Source of the DNA: Parastagonospora avenae f. sp. tritici 18332-5
Lineage: Eukaryota > Ascomycota > Dothideomycetes > Pleosporales > Phaeosphaeriaceae
Assembly: GCA_022559985.1 (NCBI GenBank)
Contig: JAFJTR010000094.1
Location: 1 to 64,000 of the forward strand
Length of the DNA stretch: 64,000 nt
Reading direction: 5' to 3'
In this document: piece after piece, positions 1 to 12,187 of the stretch
How positions within the stretch are numbered: the stretch's first letter is position 1
How the letters are laid out: every line of letters starts with the position of its first letter
The notes under the pieces: model-generated
Told to the model about the DNA's origin: nothing
Seen by the model: only the letters and a program-made list of their open reading frames with translations
The model's database searches: none
Made by a program: the position numbers and the translations under genes

Positions 1-1
1 C

Positions 2-448
2 GTACACTGGAACTCCTCTAAGTGCAAACGCGTTACCCGCTCCGTACTAGCCAGTGAGCTATATGGGATGGTAGGGGGATTCGACTGTGCGATCGCACTG
101 AGCACGACAATCAACCAGATCCTACGCACGCTTAAGATATCCCCAATACCTATCGTACTATGCACGGATTCAAGATCTCTGTACGAATGTCTTGTAAAGC
201 TCGGTACAACGAACGAGAAGAGGCTTATGATCGATATTATGTCAATTCGAGAATCGTACGAGAAGAGGGAGATCACAGACATCAGATGGATCAATGGGAA
301 GGACAACCCAGCCGATGCCTGTACGAAGAAGACACCAAACTCTGCGCTTGAGAAGCTGATCTCATACAATCAACTGGCCATTAGGGTTGAAGCGTTAGTT
401 GATAGGATTGAGCCTATGCGAGGCAAGGGACAGCAAGCTACGCTGTAA
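2..448 (+). mobile_element. Copia retrotransposon, RNase H end of Pol (partial)
   Basis: The frame is open from the left window edge to a stop at 448, about 148 codons, and gives the RNase H end of a Ty1/copia polyprotein. It shows the KRVTRSVLASE motif, an LCTDSRSLYE segment and the IRWINGKDNPADACTK tail typical of this family. RNase H removes the RNA strand during reverse transcription. The rest of the element lies outside the window to the left. Unlike the next element this fragment has no internal stop, so it looks younger or less mutated. A purine-rich stretch at 495-512 and a TG dinucleotide at 519 fit a polypurine tract followed by the 3' LTR. Family assignment is firm; whether the element is complete cannot be judged here. 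Confidence 0.8.
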
Positions 449-518
449 GGGTTTGAGTAGGATAAAAACAGGGTAAGCTAGGCAAGGCCTGTACAAAGGA
501 AAAAGAAAAAATTGCCAG

Positions 519-843
519 TGTCCAAACAGCGGCATTGAGGTGCACAGTTAGCAGTCACGTGACATAGTCTCGTGTAACGTCGTACGCACAAAGGGATAAA
601 TATCTTTCCTTCGCACAGCCTTAGAATGAGAGAAGCAATCAACACTAGTTACCCACAACCCCCCCTCGTGCGATGTCTACACCGTGCAAACCTTTCTGCC
701 TCGCGCGTAAGTGCTGATAGCATTTGCTAGCTAGCAGGGAGCCCATTCAACAGTTAGTGTTAACAAACAAATTAAGCAAGAACGAGCCCGCGATCGCTAC
801 TAAGCTTCCCTTAAGCTGATGAGGAGCGCGACAAATTAGGACA
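519..843 (+). repeat. Putative 3' LTR of the first Copia element
   Basis: The segment follows a purine tract (495-512) and starts TGTCC. A matching GGACA at 839-843 could be its inverted end, giving 325 bp. There is a TATA-like AT-rich stretch near 597-606. The right border is uncertain because no second copy of the LTR is in the window for comparison. Confidence 0.4.
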
Positions 844-1007
844 CCTAGTTGTCTAAATACGACTAAGCAGCAACTAAAGCAGAAACGTACAAGGTCGCTA
901 AGTTAACACAAATCAACGCAATTACAAAAGACTTCCTGCATGCTGTAAACAAAGTCGCGCTAATATAGTCTATAAACTTTTAGGATAATAGTAGATTAAC
1001 AGCTAGC

Positions 1008-4000
1008 ATGACTAGGAAAGAGATAATAAAACGTTTCTGAGAATATATAGTTGCAAATCATCCTCTTAGAACAGTGAAACACAAGGCTGCATACGCAGTT
1101 AATAACGCATTATTTCTCGCTGGTGGTGAATCTAACCAGAGCACTGAAGGGGACGCCTAACATGCTGAAAGCGCGCTATCTAAGAACCGGGGAAGACCTC
1201 GTCAACAACGACCAACTAGTAAGAACAATGCCAGGTTAAAGCGGCCATCAGAACATGAGCCTGCTAAAGCTGAAGGCACAAAATGCCCTGCTTGCTCACA
1301 GCGCCACGGACTGAAGGATTGCTACTATTTAAATCCTGACCAAGCTCCGGACTAGTGGAAACCCAATGAAGCTATAACAGAGCTTATTAAATATAAACGT
1401 AAGCATGACACTGCGTTTCTAGGCATATTGCGAGGGCAAAGCCGACTGCAGTCCAATACGCCTACGGTGACGAAACAGTCCCACACACCGACCTTAGAGA
1501 CAATCGAGAGAGAATGACTTGAAGGCCGGCAAATCACGATCATCGCCGCTACCTTTATCGCCGCATCCTTCCGCGCGTCCTTCAGCGACTATCCGCTCAA
1601 GTTCTCATTCATCCTCAACTCCGGCTCGACATGCCATATCACAAACGATCCCGATCGCATACGCAACTTCTAACCGCCTTTATACAGAGACTTTATATAG
1701 GCTGGTAACACGAAGATATAGATTAAGGGATACGGCAGCATCGATCTGATCATGAGATGTCGGACAGGAGAAACAAACCTAGTACTGCATGACGTGGCCA
1801 TCTGCCCCGATCTACACTGCAACCTAGTCTCCTTCTAACTACTTAGACAGAGAGGAATTTAGTAGGAAACAAAAGAAGACCTAACTACACTAAGGTACTA
1901 AGATGGCATAATTATTAAGAACCTTAGCAAGATACACGGTCAATAGGTAATCAAACACAACGTGTTGCCAGAAGCCACATACTACACGCATACGAATAAC
2001 TCGCGAACGAAGCGATCCCCACAAAAGGCAACTGCACTGCTCTAGCATAAGCGACTTAGCTATCTAGGACTAGCAGCTATTAAGCACCTAGTCCAGCAAG
2101 CTGAAGGGGTGCGTGTGAAGGGAGTTACTACAGTCCAATGCGACTCATGCGGCAGAGCTAAATCACGACGACAAATCAGCCAAGCTCTACGAAACAATAA
2201 CGAAGGACTAGGAGAGAGACTGACTATCGATTTCCACTCTTACGAGACGAGTATAACAAAGGAGAAGAGCTAAATGCTAGTTGCAGACAAGTTCTCAGGA
2301 CTGCAATAGGACCTCTACTTTACTGATAACAGGACAGCAAGCTCTATTATTAAGAAGCTATTAAACTTCTTCCTCTTTCTTAAAAATCGTTACAACATCA
2401 CAGTTAAGGTTATTAAGGCTAATAATAAGATCACGACAGTTAAATCACAAGTTAAGAGCTAGTTGGCATCGATAGGAGTTATCGTTGAGCCTTCAGCACC
2501 GGATACCCAAGCTCAAAATAGTGGCGCCGAACGCTTAGGGGGAATAAACAAGGAGAAGTCACGCGCAATGCGACTCGATGCTAACTTACCCTAGGAACTA
2601 TGGTCAGAAATCACAAGAGCAGGAGTGTACCTGTACAACTGAACACTAAACTACGCCAACAACTAAAAGACTCTATACGAGATCTTCTTTACACACATCG
2701 CTTTTAACAACAGAATAGTAACATTACTTCGAAAACTAAACCTTACCTACCTTAAGGCATACAGGTGCAAAGCGTTTGCAATAAGCAGTAACACCTATAG
2801 AGGCATATTAAGACTTTAACGCCTCGACCCTAAAGCATGAATCAGATACCTTGTAGGATACCGATCATTAAACATCTACTGCATCTGGATCCTATCGCTC
2901 AGTAAAGTTATTAGCACCTGCAATATAGTATTTAACGAGCAAACTATCTTCAATAGCACAATTAAGGACCTTATAGACAACCTTATGCACAATACTCTTA
3001 AAGAGATAGCCACTCATATGAGGACTATTGAACTGCCCACTCCGAGCATCAATCCGGAGACCGACTCGTTCTACGAGGATGAGCCTACCGAGGATCAAAC
3101 AAATCCCCAGGACGAAGTAGACCCACTAGGCTACTATTAAGGCAGGAAGATCAGGGATCAATACCCGACTCCTCCATCTACACCGCCACCAGCAGCACTG
3201 CTCGCAGGACTAATGGCCGGACACATGGATTTGATACCACACGGATCATCCACAAAAATGACACCACAAGGGTCATCCAAAACTATCCCATAGGCAGCAG
3301 CCTTTATAGCAGGAGCTTAAGCCAGGAGAGTTAGGAAGTACAGAGGAGAAATAATAGACAAGGCTAAAATGCAAAGGATGCTCGCTAAAGGCTTGAAGCC
3401 CCATTACAGCCAGCTTCCACCTCCACTAACCTGCCGAACTAAGCTTAAGACTCATCTAATAGGGGAACTGTTCAAAGAAGCAGAGCAGGCCTACCTACAG
3501 AGTCACAAACAGATAAAATCTTAGAGAGAAGTACCCCTTAAATTAATTAAACTAACGGGCTAACAGATCTTAGACTGCATGTAGGTGTACACGTACAAAC
3601 TTAATAAACATCACTAGTTCATCAAGTGCAAGGCACGACTAGTTGTCCGAGGCGATCAACAGCGAAACATTACATCGCAGGACACATACGCTGCTACGTT
3701 AGCGAGCCGCTTGCTCAGGATGCTTATAGCTATTGCAGCTAAGCATGACCTTAAGCTTAAACAATACGACGTAACTAACGCGTTTGTTCATGCGACAATA
3801 GACCGAGAGATATACATGCGGATGCCCCGAGGCTACGAGAAGAAAGGGACGATCCTTCGAGTCCAGAAGGCACTATACAGTCTGCGCATTTCACCCCTGC
3901 TATGGCAGAAGGAGTTCACATCAACCCTTAAGGCTCTGGGCTTTACGACAGTCCCGCACGAGCCATGCTGTATAATTAAAGACGGCATCATCATTTTCTT

Positions 4001-5036
4001 CTACGTGAATAATATCATCGTCGCGTACGATAAACAATATACTAAAGAAGCAGACTATGCAGTTAAGCTTCTCCAGGAAAAATATACCATGACCGGGGGG
4101 CATGATCTCCAATAGTTCCTAGGCGTGGAGGTCATCCGACAACGAGACCAGCGCCTTATACATCTATCCCAGTCAGCGTACATTAACAAGATACGCCGCC
4201 TTGCCGATCAAACCGACAGAAGGCACGACACCCTAATGGCACCTATCGAGATAAAGCCACGACACGATCTGGCTGCTCTATCCGAGATCAACTGATACTA
4301 ACGAAAAATTGGATCTCTACTATTTGCCGCAGTGACTACGCGACCTAACATCGCTTTCGCCACATCACGACTTGCTCAGTTCCTATCAAACCCGAGCACT
4401 GAACATCAAAACGCTGCTAACCGGGTTTTACTATACCTTGCGGACACTAGATCTAGGGCGCTACAACTTGGAGGAGAAGACCACCTCCAAGTAGCTAGTG
4501 ACGCCTCCTTCGCCGACAACACGCTGGACAGGAAGAGTTCATAAGGCTACGCTATCAAGCTTTTTAGTGGACTTATTGCATAGAGAGTAAGCAAGCAAGA
4601 CACTGTCACCACATCAACGACAGAGGCAGAACTTCTTGCCCTGTCCCAAGTCGCCAAAGAAGCAATATTTACCTCACGACTACTCCATAAGCTGAACATT
4701 AAGCTCCTATAATCCACAATTACTATTTAATGCGATAACGCCTAAACTATCCAGCTGGTTACTAAGGAGATATCTAAACTTCAGACTAAGCTTCGCTATG
4801 TTAACATTCACAACCACTAGCTTAGATAAGAGATTTCTACTAGCAAAATTGCAGTAGAGTACGTTTAATTAGCAGAAATAATTGCTAACAGGTTTACTAA
4901 GGCCCTCCTAGTAAATAAATAGAACAGCTTCCTCTATCAGATCAGACTAGTAGAGGTAATCTATAGAGAGGTAGCAAATGAAGCGCCACTCGATGAGATT
5001 CAAGAGCAACTTGAAGGCCTCATACTCAACAACTAA
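1008..5036 (+). mobile_element. RIP-damaged Copia gag-pol remnant
   Basis: One reading frame from the ATG at 1008 to a TAA at 5034-5036 spells a whole Copia polyprotein, interrupted by many stop codons but apparently no frameshift. Domains in order are a gag zinc knuckle (CPACSQRHGLKDC, near 1284), protease/integrase linker, integrase HHCC tail (CDSCGRAKSRRQ near 2136), integrase core, reverse transcriptase (3690-4120) and RNase H (4330-4930). The stops are mostly TAG or TAA where Trp (TGG) or Gln (CAG, CAA) would fit, the pattern left by repeat-induced point mutation at CpA. The reverse transcriptase active-site box reads YVNN, not YVDD, so both catalytic Asp are lost. The element is dead. 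No 5' LTR was recognised. Confidence 0.85.
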
Positions 5037-5073
5037 GTGTCCTAGCTTGCACATCGTCTAAGCTAAAGGAGTG

Positions 5074-5290
5074 TGTCAGATATGTCGCGTATTAGAGGAC
5101 TAGTTGCTGTTAGATAGCTGGTGTTGGGTGTTATCATCTTCACGACTAGGAATAGTTAAGTAATACAAAGCTCGGGTGTGACACTACAAACAAAAACTAG
5201 AACACGTAGCAGAAGATAAGAGCACGGCACAATCAATCAAGTCATCACACTTCAACCCAGGTCCATCCACTAAACCTATTTAATCTGACA
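5074..5290 (+). repeat. 3' LTR of the second Copia element
   Basis: A 217-bp segment begins TGTCAGA and ends TCTGACA, perfect 7-bp inverted ends of a Copia LTR. It sits just after a purine-rich AAAGGAG (5065-5071), a plausible polypurine tract, 37 bp past the polyprotein stop. Its right end meets the truncated end of the pogo transposase remnant, so the LTR may mark an insertion border. There is no 5' LTR copy in view to confirm it. Confidence 0.6.
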
Positions 5291-6340
5291 CCTTCACACC
5301 TCTCCATGAACGCAGCTACCTGGTTTGAGTAGGCTGATGAGAATGGCTTGAACATGACGACGTCAAGCGGCTGGAGAGTTTGGGTTGAATGAGGGGGGTA
5401 TACTGCAAGGAGGATTCTATTCCGATCGCAGTACTCAATAAAATCTATCGTGAGATGATCTCCATGGTCATCAAGGTTGAGTAATCGATAGCTCTGCCCT
5501 GCCTTCTCCTTCGTAGATCGATCAAATACTTGTTTGAGCCAGGATAGTCCTATATCGTTGTTTGTCCAGCAAGAAGGTGAGGAGGATATGTATGCTCGAT
5601 CCTCAGGCCTCAGAGCCTGCAGCCAGGTGTCCTTTATTGAGCCTGAGGCAGATTGATTTTATCAGCGCAGGCGCGAGGGCTGATCCATCAGCGCATATGC
5701 AGGCCAACGGCGTTATCCACTCCCTATTGCCATCCTGGATGTGAGCCTCGATCTTCTCCTCCTCATATAGTCTCCTGCTGAACACCTGCTTTGAGCGAGT
5801 AAGTATTCCTAGCACGCAGCCCTTCTCATCCATGTTGTACATATTGCAAGGCTCTATATCGTATTGGCTGAGCTTGCTGCGGAGGAGGTCGAAGTAGAGG
5901 TCATACTTTGATAGATAGTCAGCTTGGTGGCGTGAGCGATCGAATCCGGTGGCCCAGCGTGAGATGAGATCAACATGGTATCGCTGGATATATCGATCAA
6001 CCCAGCCTTTTCCAAGCTCTTTTTTCGCGATATCTGAAGCAAAGCGTCGTATCATAGGCCGTGTAGGAGGTAAGCCTTGCCTTGTAAGGCGCTCGATATA
6101 GCGTAGGAGCTCCTTCTCTTGCTGGGGGTGGAGCGCTTGCTGGTTTTGAGCCTTGGTAACTCTCCAGCTCGATACGCCTCGGTGACGTTGAGATAGCGTT
6201 GAAACTGCAACACCATACTTTTTAGCAATTTGCGCATAGATGAGTTTGCCGCTAGGCTCTAGCGCTTCAATATCTGCAAGCGCAGCCTCAATTGAGCTTA
6301 TATTGATGGAGATATCGCGTGTTGAAAGGCGGGTGTTGCA
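5291..6340 (-). pseudogene. Pogo/Fot1-type DDE transposase remnant
   Basis: Read on the minus strand, an open stretch from about 6340 holds a psq-type helix-turn-helix (KLIYAQIAKKYGVAVSTLSQR), a CENP-B-like second DNA-binding domain (RFASDIAKKELGKGWVDRY) and the first catalytic Asp in YNMDEKGCVLG. Near 5650 the frame shifts by one. The downstream frame gives the second catalytic region (LDDHGDHLTIDF, normally LDGHGSH) and the PPHSTQTLQPLDV block with the third Asp. The usual C-terminus is missing where the neighbouring Copia LTR begins. The upstream frame has no ATG before a stop, so the start is also damaged. This is a Tc1/mariner-superfamily cut-and-paste transposase, inactive here. Confidence 0.85.
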
Positions 6341-6579
6341 TTGATTTTAGTGATCGGATCGGTAGTTACGCCTAGCACCACGGTATCTTGCAGCAGCGTC
6401 AGGTGATAGGATCTGTGTAGACCGACATTAGTCCTAATTCCTAGTCAGCACAGAAACCTATTCAATAACACTCGCAGCACAGTTATATCAGCAAACGATG
6501 GGGGTTGCCATATACATTTGGGGCTGGTCACACTTTTCGTCTTGAGAGCACTAGGTACATTCACCATAGTTTGGGACAA

Positions 6580-7627
6580 TTATAGGACTGGCTGACCAAA
6601 GATGCCCAGGACTCTATTTTCCACTTCCTGCTCTGATGGAAATAGAGCGTCGTCTCGCAGTGTGTTTTGCCTACATAGGGCCCGAGACGATTGAGGGTGC
6701 CTAGTCGTTGTCGTTGGCTGTTTGTTCCCGTTAATTAACATGCAGATCGGTATGGCGCTCGGCTCGGCGAAACTACTTAGGGCGGGCTCAGTAACTGGGA
6801 TCGCTGAGTACGCCAGCGGCGCGATGTCAGCTATGTTCAAGCCGTGGAAGTAGCGCGGCCACCGCATCATCGCAAGCCATGGCGATACCTCAGTCTTCGA
6901 GACCTGGCTGTTGTAGATCTGCGCTCGAGCGTCCTGCTCGTTGTTCCCTGCCGTGAGCTGCTCGTTGATCAGGGCTCGGTAGACGTCAGCGTGCCCTCTA
7001 GGTCTAGTCTTAACAAGATCCTGCACTTGATCCGGGACGTTGACTGTAAAGAAAGAGCTCTGCGCGCTATAGGTAGAACCGCGCTAGCAAAAGACCTTAG
7101 AGAACATAGGCCTACTGTTGGTAGCTGGTATACCCGCTATCTTTGCCGGCCGGCCTGGCTTCCGTGGCACAAGGCGGTGTACGTTGAAGTGCGTTCCTAT
7201 AGAGATCTTAGCTTTTATTCCTTGTAAGCGCAGCACAAAACCTGCTGCAGGTGCACTGGTAGCCACGATAGTGTGTAAGCTCTGGAATTGGCGGATTTGT
7301 TGCTGGCGGGGTTAGGATGTTTGCAGTAGCTGGACAGGGGAGCTGGTATCGCTTGAGGAGATAGTCAGCAAGCAGATTCGCTGCATTTTATAGTTAAGAG
7401 GATGCTGAAGAGTTTATAGCAGCATGACGCGCATCGTCAAGGTGGTGGACTATGATGTGGCTGGAAAGAGTAGCAGGCGGAACAGCATAGCCGCATGGCT
7501 TGCAGATCAGCACGCTCGAGGGAGGACAGAATGTGAACAGGTCCATAGCTAAGGCGATCGTAGCAGTTGCAGGCGTAGGGTAGAAAAAGAGAGCGCAGAA
7601 AGGGAAAGACTTTGCAACGCAGCGCAT
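6580..7627 (-). pseudogene. OrsD-like (PF12013-type) protein remnant
   Basis: On the minus strand a run near 7540-7400 reads VLICKPCGYAVPP followed by a His-rich SSHIIVHHL segment, which resembles the C2H2-like N-terminus of fungal OrsD-family proteins. Further on come GTHFNVHRLVPRKPGRP and, in the 6580-7026 stretch, SPWLAMMRWPRYFHG followed by ITEP-like VTEPAL, again as in this family. The pieces lie in different frames separated by stops, so the gene is dead. OrsD proteins have no settled function; they are named for a gene in the orsellinic acid cluster but occur in many copies unrelated to such clusters. No polyketide synthase is nearby. Confidence 0.55.
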
Positions 7628-9364
7628 ACGTCATCGTTTACCTTTGCTCAATACCTTATGTGAAAGCTTTAGAAAGGTTCAGTGTGAAGGTAAAATAGGC
7701 AGTAAAGCTAAGCGCAATTGGGCATAGATGCGGTAGTAGCGGGAATGAGGCGAGGCGCTAGGTAGGGGTATGCTGCTGCGACGGTGGTGATTGGCTGTTA
7801 AACCGAGTCAGGGCCGGTTTGATTAAGAATAATTAATACGTAGGATGTGTTGAGTGTAGCGACGACTGCAATGACAGGAGATCCGTGGGGTAATCGCACG
7901 CCTTCTCGTCGCATTGCTCGCAAAAGCCCTTACTTCTCGTCTCTCCCCACTCTTTTCTGTCAGCACGGAGTTCGACTTGACGTGTTGCGATCTATGTTGA
8001 TTACAGTCATCCTTGGCTTGCGCAGTTGCGGGCTGCATGTTTGCAGCTGAGGATTATAGTCCATCATTGTCATATCTCAGCCCTCACATGGGCAGTGGCG
8101 GGTCTAGACTGAGATAAAGAGGCGAGACTCACTGTACTTAGGTAGTGATGGCAGCCTGGAGGTCATGCACGATTATAGCCACACGTAAGCTGAACCGGAA
8201 CGGACTTCCGAACGCCACTCGTGCACTGCCGTATCACGGCTGAGTATCACGCGACGGGCGCATTGTTACAGATAGAAGGCTATTGTTGTTTGGATATCTG
8301 TCACAACACATGGCGGTAGAGGAACCGTACATGTCTATCCCCCGGCAGCTGACTTTGTTTTCCTCGATGCGTTGTCATCTTTTACGACCTGCTGACAAGC
8401 CCTTGGTTCCTGCCAGACTTCAGATACTGCGCATGTAATCACAAGTTTCTTACCAGAGCTTGGCCGGACTTCCAATAAAGCACACACAAGATCATTCAAC
8501 ACCCAGTGGCAAAATTTCTGACGCCGTCATCTCTCGCCGGCTAACGTAGTAACCCGTCTCCTATCACGACTCTCGGCCGCTCCAGTTGCCCATGTGCTTT
8601 CCGGGCATCCACCCAAACGCACACGCCATCTCCTCATAAAACACGGCAATACCTTGGATTTGCCACTTCTGCTTCTGCCATCGGTTGCCCCATGTCGGTC
8701 CACGCTAGAAGACCCAGATGCTTCGGAGCTAGCAAGTCGATATTCTCAGCTATGATGTTGTGATGCTTCTCAGTTGCGGTGTTTTTGCTGCTTCTCGTCA
8801 TGGTGCTGGATTGTGTGCGGCATGTTGTAAGTGTCTCCCTGAACGCGGGAAATTGCTCGATCCTTCTGATCGGCTGAGATTCTGCGGAATTGAGGATGCA
8901 GAGACTTAAAGGTTGTCCAGAATAAGAACTATTCGCGGGCGACCTTTTATAGCCGTGCGACGGAAGTGCTACTCTTGTGTTACTATTGGAACAAGGTTCC
9001 ACTTGTAGTATGACTACAAGGCGAGGTGGCTGCAACGTATTGTATTGACTATTGTATTGTAGAGTCACAGACTCACACTGTTGTGGTGGGTGCCATTGCC
9101 CACTGGGCAGTGCCTGCCACACCAGCACATCATGTGACTCCCAAGCACCTTCTACCCTGGACTGAACTCAGATATTCTCAACAATTACCATTATATCGGA
9201 ATGCGATTCCGTGGTACCTCGTCGGACTGCACATGCGCTAGAAATCTTGTTAGAATCACAACGAAGGCCTCAAACACTTACCAACATCGTGCTTAGCAGT
9301 TGAAATGACAGGCCGAAGGCGCAAACCATGATTGTGAAATGATCATTAAATTGCGCTGCATCGT
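7628..9364. other. Intergenic, no gene seen
   Basis: The longest frame (minus, 8634-9128) has no recognisable domain, biased composition or splice support, and I treat it as chance. The right part is the 3' flank of the remodeller gene. Confidence 0.5.
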
Positions 9365-12187
9365 CTACGCCCTCAATCCCTCCATAAGCGCGCCTTCCTC
9401 CCTCTTCCCCACAGCCTGGAACATTGCTCCCTCACCACCAACATCCAAGCCCTTCTCCGCCCTCTCATACGCCTCATCACTCCGGTCTAACAAAATCTCC
9501 AACTCCTCATCAAAAAGCAATTTCCCCGCTTCCGTGCCCTCAATATCAAACCTCTCCCCATCGCTACGTCTCAACAACTTCTGCAGCTCTTCAAATTCCT
9601 GCTCCTTCTCGTTGCCGCGCGCTTTACCCCGATCATTGCGCACGCCGCCTTTACGAATCACGAGTTTCTCGAGGCGGCGCTTGGCTTCGGCGCTTTCAAG
9701 CAGTTTTTGCTCCACGGTGTTGCGCGTCGCGAAGCGGTAGACGATGACGTTGCGTGTTTGGCCGATGCGATGGGCGCGGTCCATGGCTTGAAGATCTTGT
9801 TGAGGGTTCCAGTCGCTGTCGAAGAGGATAACTGTGTCTGCGGCGGCGAGGTTGATGCCTTGACCGCCGGCGCGTGTGGAGAGGATGAAGATGTTGGTCG
9901 CGTTCTTCGTGTCGGTCTTGTTGAAGGCGAGGATTTGAGATTGGCGGTCGGTCTGCGCGACGGATCCGTCAATTCGGGCGTGAGGCCAGGATCGCAGGTC
10001 TAGGTACTGTCCGAGCAAGTCGAGTGTTGTGGTGAATTGTGAGAAGATGAGGACTTTGTGGCCCCGTGATATTAGTTCTGGTAAGATGGAGTCAAGCAGC
10101 AACATCTTGCCCGAAGTCGACACAAGTGTCTCGTCGGGGTCGGTCTCGGACGCAAAGGTTTCTGCGCCATTGGTGTCGGCTTTCAAAAACGGATTGAAGA
10201 AGTTGTAAGGTGAGTTGCAGCAAAGACGAAGTTGCATGATGGGGTTGCCCAGCTTCTTTTGCATAAGCTGACGCTTTGCAATCTCAAAAGTGGCGGCACG
10301 TATCTTCTCGTCTTCCGCGTCGGAATCGAGTTCCTCCTCTGCTTCCTCAGCAGAGCTCTCTTGCCTGTCGAGATTGGCAAAGTACTCCGAGTCGCTCAAC
10401 TCTTCGTAATTCCTCTTGGGCTTGGTGCGGCTCTTTGTCGATGCGACAGACGCCGGCGTGCCTGCGCGAGACGTCTTCGCGCTTTTGTTGGGCGTGCTGA
10501 CGACGCTGAGAGCCTTGCGCTTCCTTCCCCCGTTGTTACTCCTAATGCTCAAAGGCGTGCCTGCTCGGCTGCTGAGCCCAATGCTCAACCGCTCTACAGC
10601 CTTGTCTTCCAGAAATGACCTGCTCGTGCCATCCAGAATGGCTTGGTACAGATCGCGTTGCATTGTCGTCAGAGGCGCATAAAGGACATATTCGCGCTTC
10701 TTCGGCATCAAGCTCTCGACGTCCGTCTTCACGCGACGCAGCAAGAAGGGCTTCAACACTGCATGTAGCGATTTGACCAGATACTGCTGCCGCTCTTCCG
10801 AGAGTAACTGCTCGTAGCTGTCCTTGTTCTTGAGTCCAGAGAAGTCAAACCAGCTCTCGAAGGTGGACAGCTTGTCGAACACGGTCGGGAGCAGGAAATG
10901 CAGCAGCGACCACAACTCGGTGAGATTGTTCTGGAGAGGAGTGCCTGTGATGAGCAGACGATTGGCAGACTGGAATTGTTGTAGTTCGCGTATCAATCGA
11001 CAGTCGAGGTTCTTGATACGATGGCCTTCGTCAATGATGATGAACTGCCAGCCGAAGCTCGTGAGGTATTTGCGATCGTTCATGCATATCTCGTAGCTCG
11101 TAACCATAATGGGAAACTGGTCAGTGCCTGGATTTCGAAGACGCGTCTTGCGCAGTCTTTCGCGCTCTTTCTTGTCACCGTGGTAGAGCATAACCGGTAT
11201 ACTTGGTGTCCACTTCTCAAACTCGGCCACCCAATTGCTTGTCGTACTGAGCGGCGCAGCAATTAGGAACGGACCATACGATTTGTTCTCCCACAAATGC
11301 GCGAGCATGGCGATGGTCTGGATCGTCTTGCCCAGGCCCATTTCGTCCGCCAGAATGCCGTTGATGCCGTTCTCGTAGAGGGACAGCATCCATTCGAGAC
11401 CTTCCAGCTGGTATGAACGCATTGTCCCTCCCACCACGAGCTTCGGTTGTCGCGCAGACCTGAGATTCTGCATTCCAATGTCGCCCGTCTTCACCTTGTC
11501 ATCGTCATCGGCAGCTTCGTTCAGCGCGTCTACAACGCTCGTCTGGTCTGTTTTCTTCTCAATGTCCTCCTTCTTGAAGTAGCTCGATATCTTCGAATCT
11601 TCTTTCTTTGGCCTTCCACGACCCTTCTTCTTCCACACTGATTTGTCTTCGGCAGGTTGCGGTGTAGCATTGCCGTTGGCTGCCGATCCTCGTGTTGCAC
11701 GTCGCTGCGATTCGGCTGCGGCTTTCTCGGCGTTCTTCTCGCGTTTCGAGGCTTGCCCTTGCGTCTTCTCGTCTTGCACCTTCTCTTCGTCTTCTTGTCG
11801 TTGCATCTGCGCAAGCATGACCGTCGCATACAGCTAGGTCACAGAAGTCAGCCAAGTGCACAGCGTCGTAGCGTCGAGGACGCGTCATATTGCGACTGTC
11901 CGTATACTAACCTTACTCTTGTTCATCAAGAACTCCAATTGCTGGAACTTCTTATCCAGTATGTCTTTGCCACTCTTGAGATCCTCCTGCCTTTCCTTCT
12001 CCATTTGCGCATCGCGTTTTGCGTCGTTCTTTTCGCGTTGCGCTCGCATGCGCTCTTCTTCCTGCTGCATTGCATCAGATATGCTCTCAGGCTCGTTCTT
12101 CTTCTCCATATCGGCTGGAGGTAGAGACGATGCAGGCGTCGGCATTTTTGGTGGCGATTTCGCGTCTGCAGCAGCAACGGAGGTCAT
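9365..12187 (-). CDS. mus-30: LSH/DDM1-type SNF2 chromatin remodeller
   Basis: Two exons, 12187-11912 and 11833-9365, join across a 77-bp GTTAGT...CTAG intron to give about 914 aa. The N-terminus is a charged coiled coil (EERMRAQREKNDAKRDAQ), followed by an AT-hook-like GRGRPKK near residue 165. The SNF2 ATPase core has DEMGLGKT near 255-262 and DEGHRIKN near 360. The helicase C half ends with STRAGGQGINL and DRAHRIGQ. DEGH with LITGTPLQNNL is the signature of the LSH/HELLS/DDM1 group (IRC5 in yeast, MUS-30 in Neurospora), nuclear ATPases that slide nucleosomes and protect genome stability. The start is the first ATG of the frame; a possible acceptor (TTCAG) just upstream suggests an intron in the leader. 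Orthology is by motif only. Confidence 0.9.

Noticed and set aside
8634..9128. 164-codon minus-strand frame
   Set aside because: No domain, signal or splice support, and it overlaps a frame on the other strand.
9658..12124. Several plus- and minus-strand frames of 80-190 codons inside the remodeller gene
   Set aside because: Shadow frames of the well-supported SNF2 gene.
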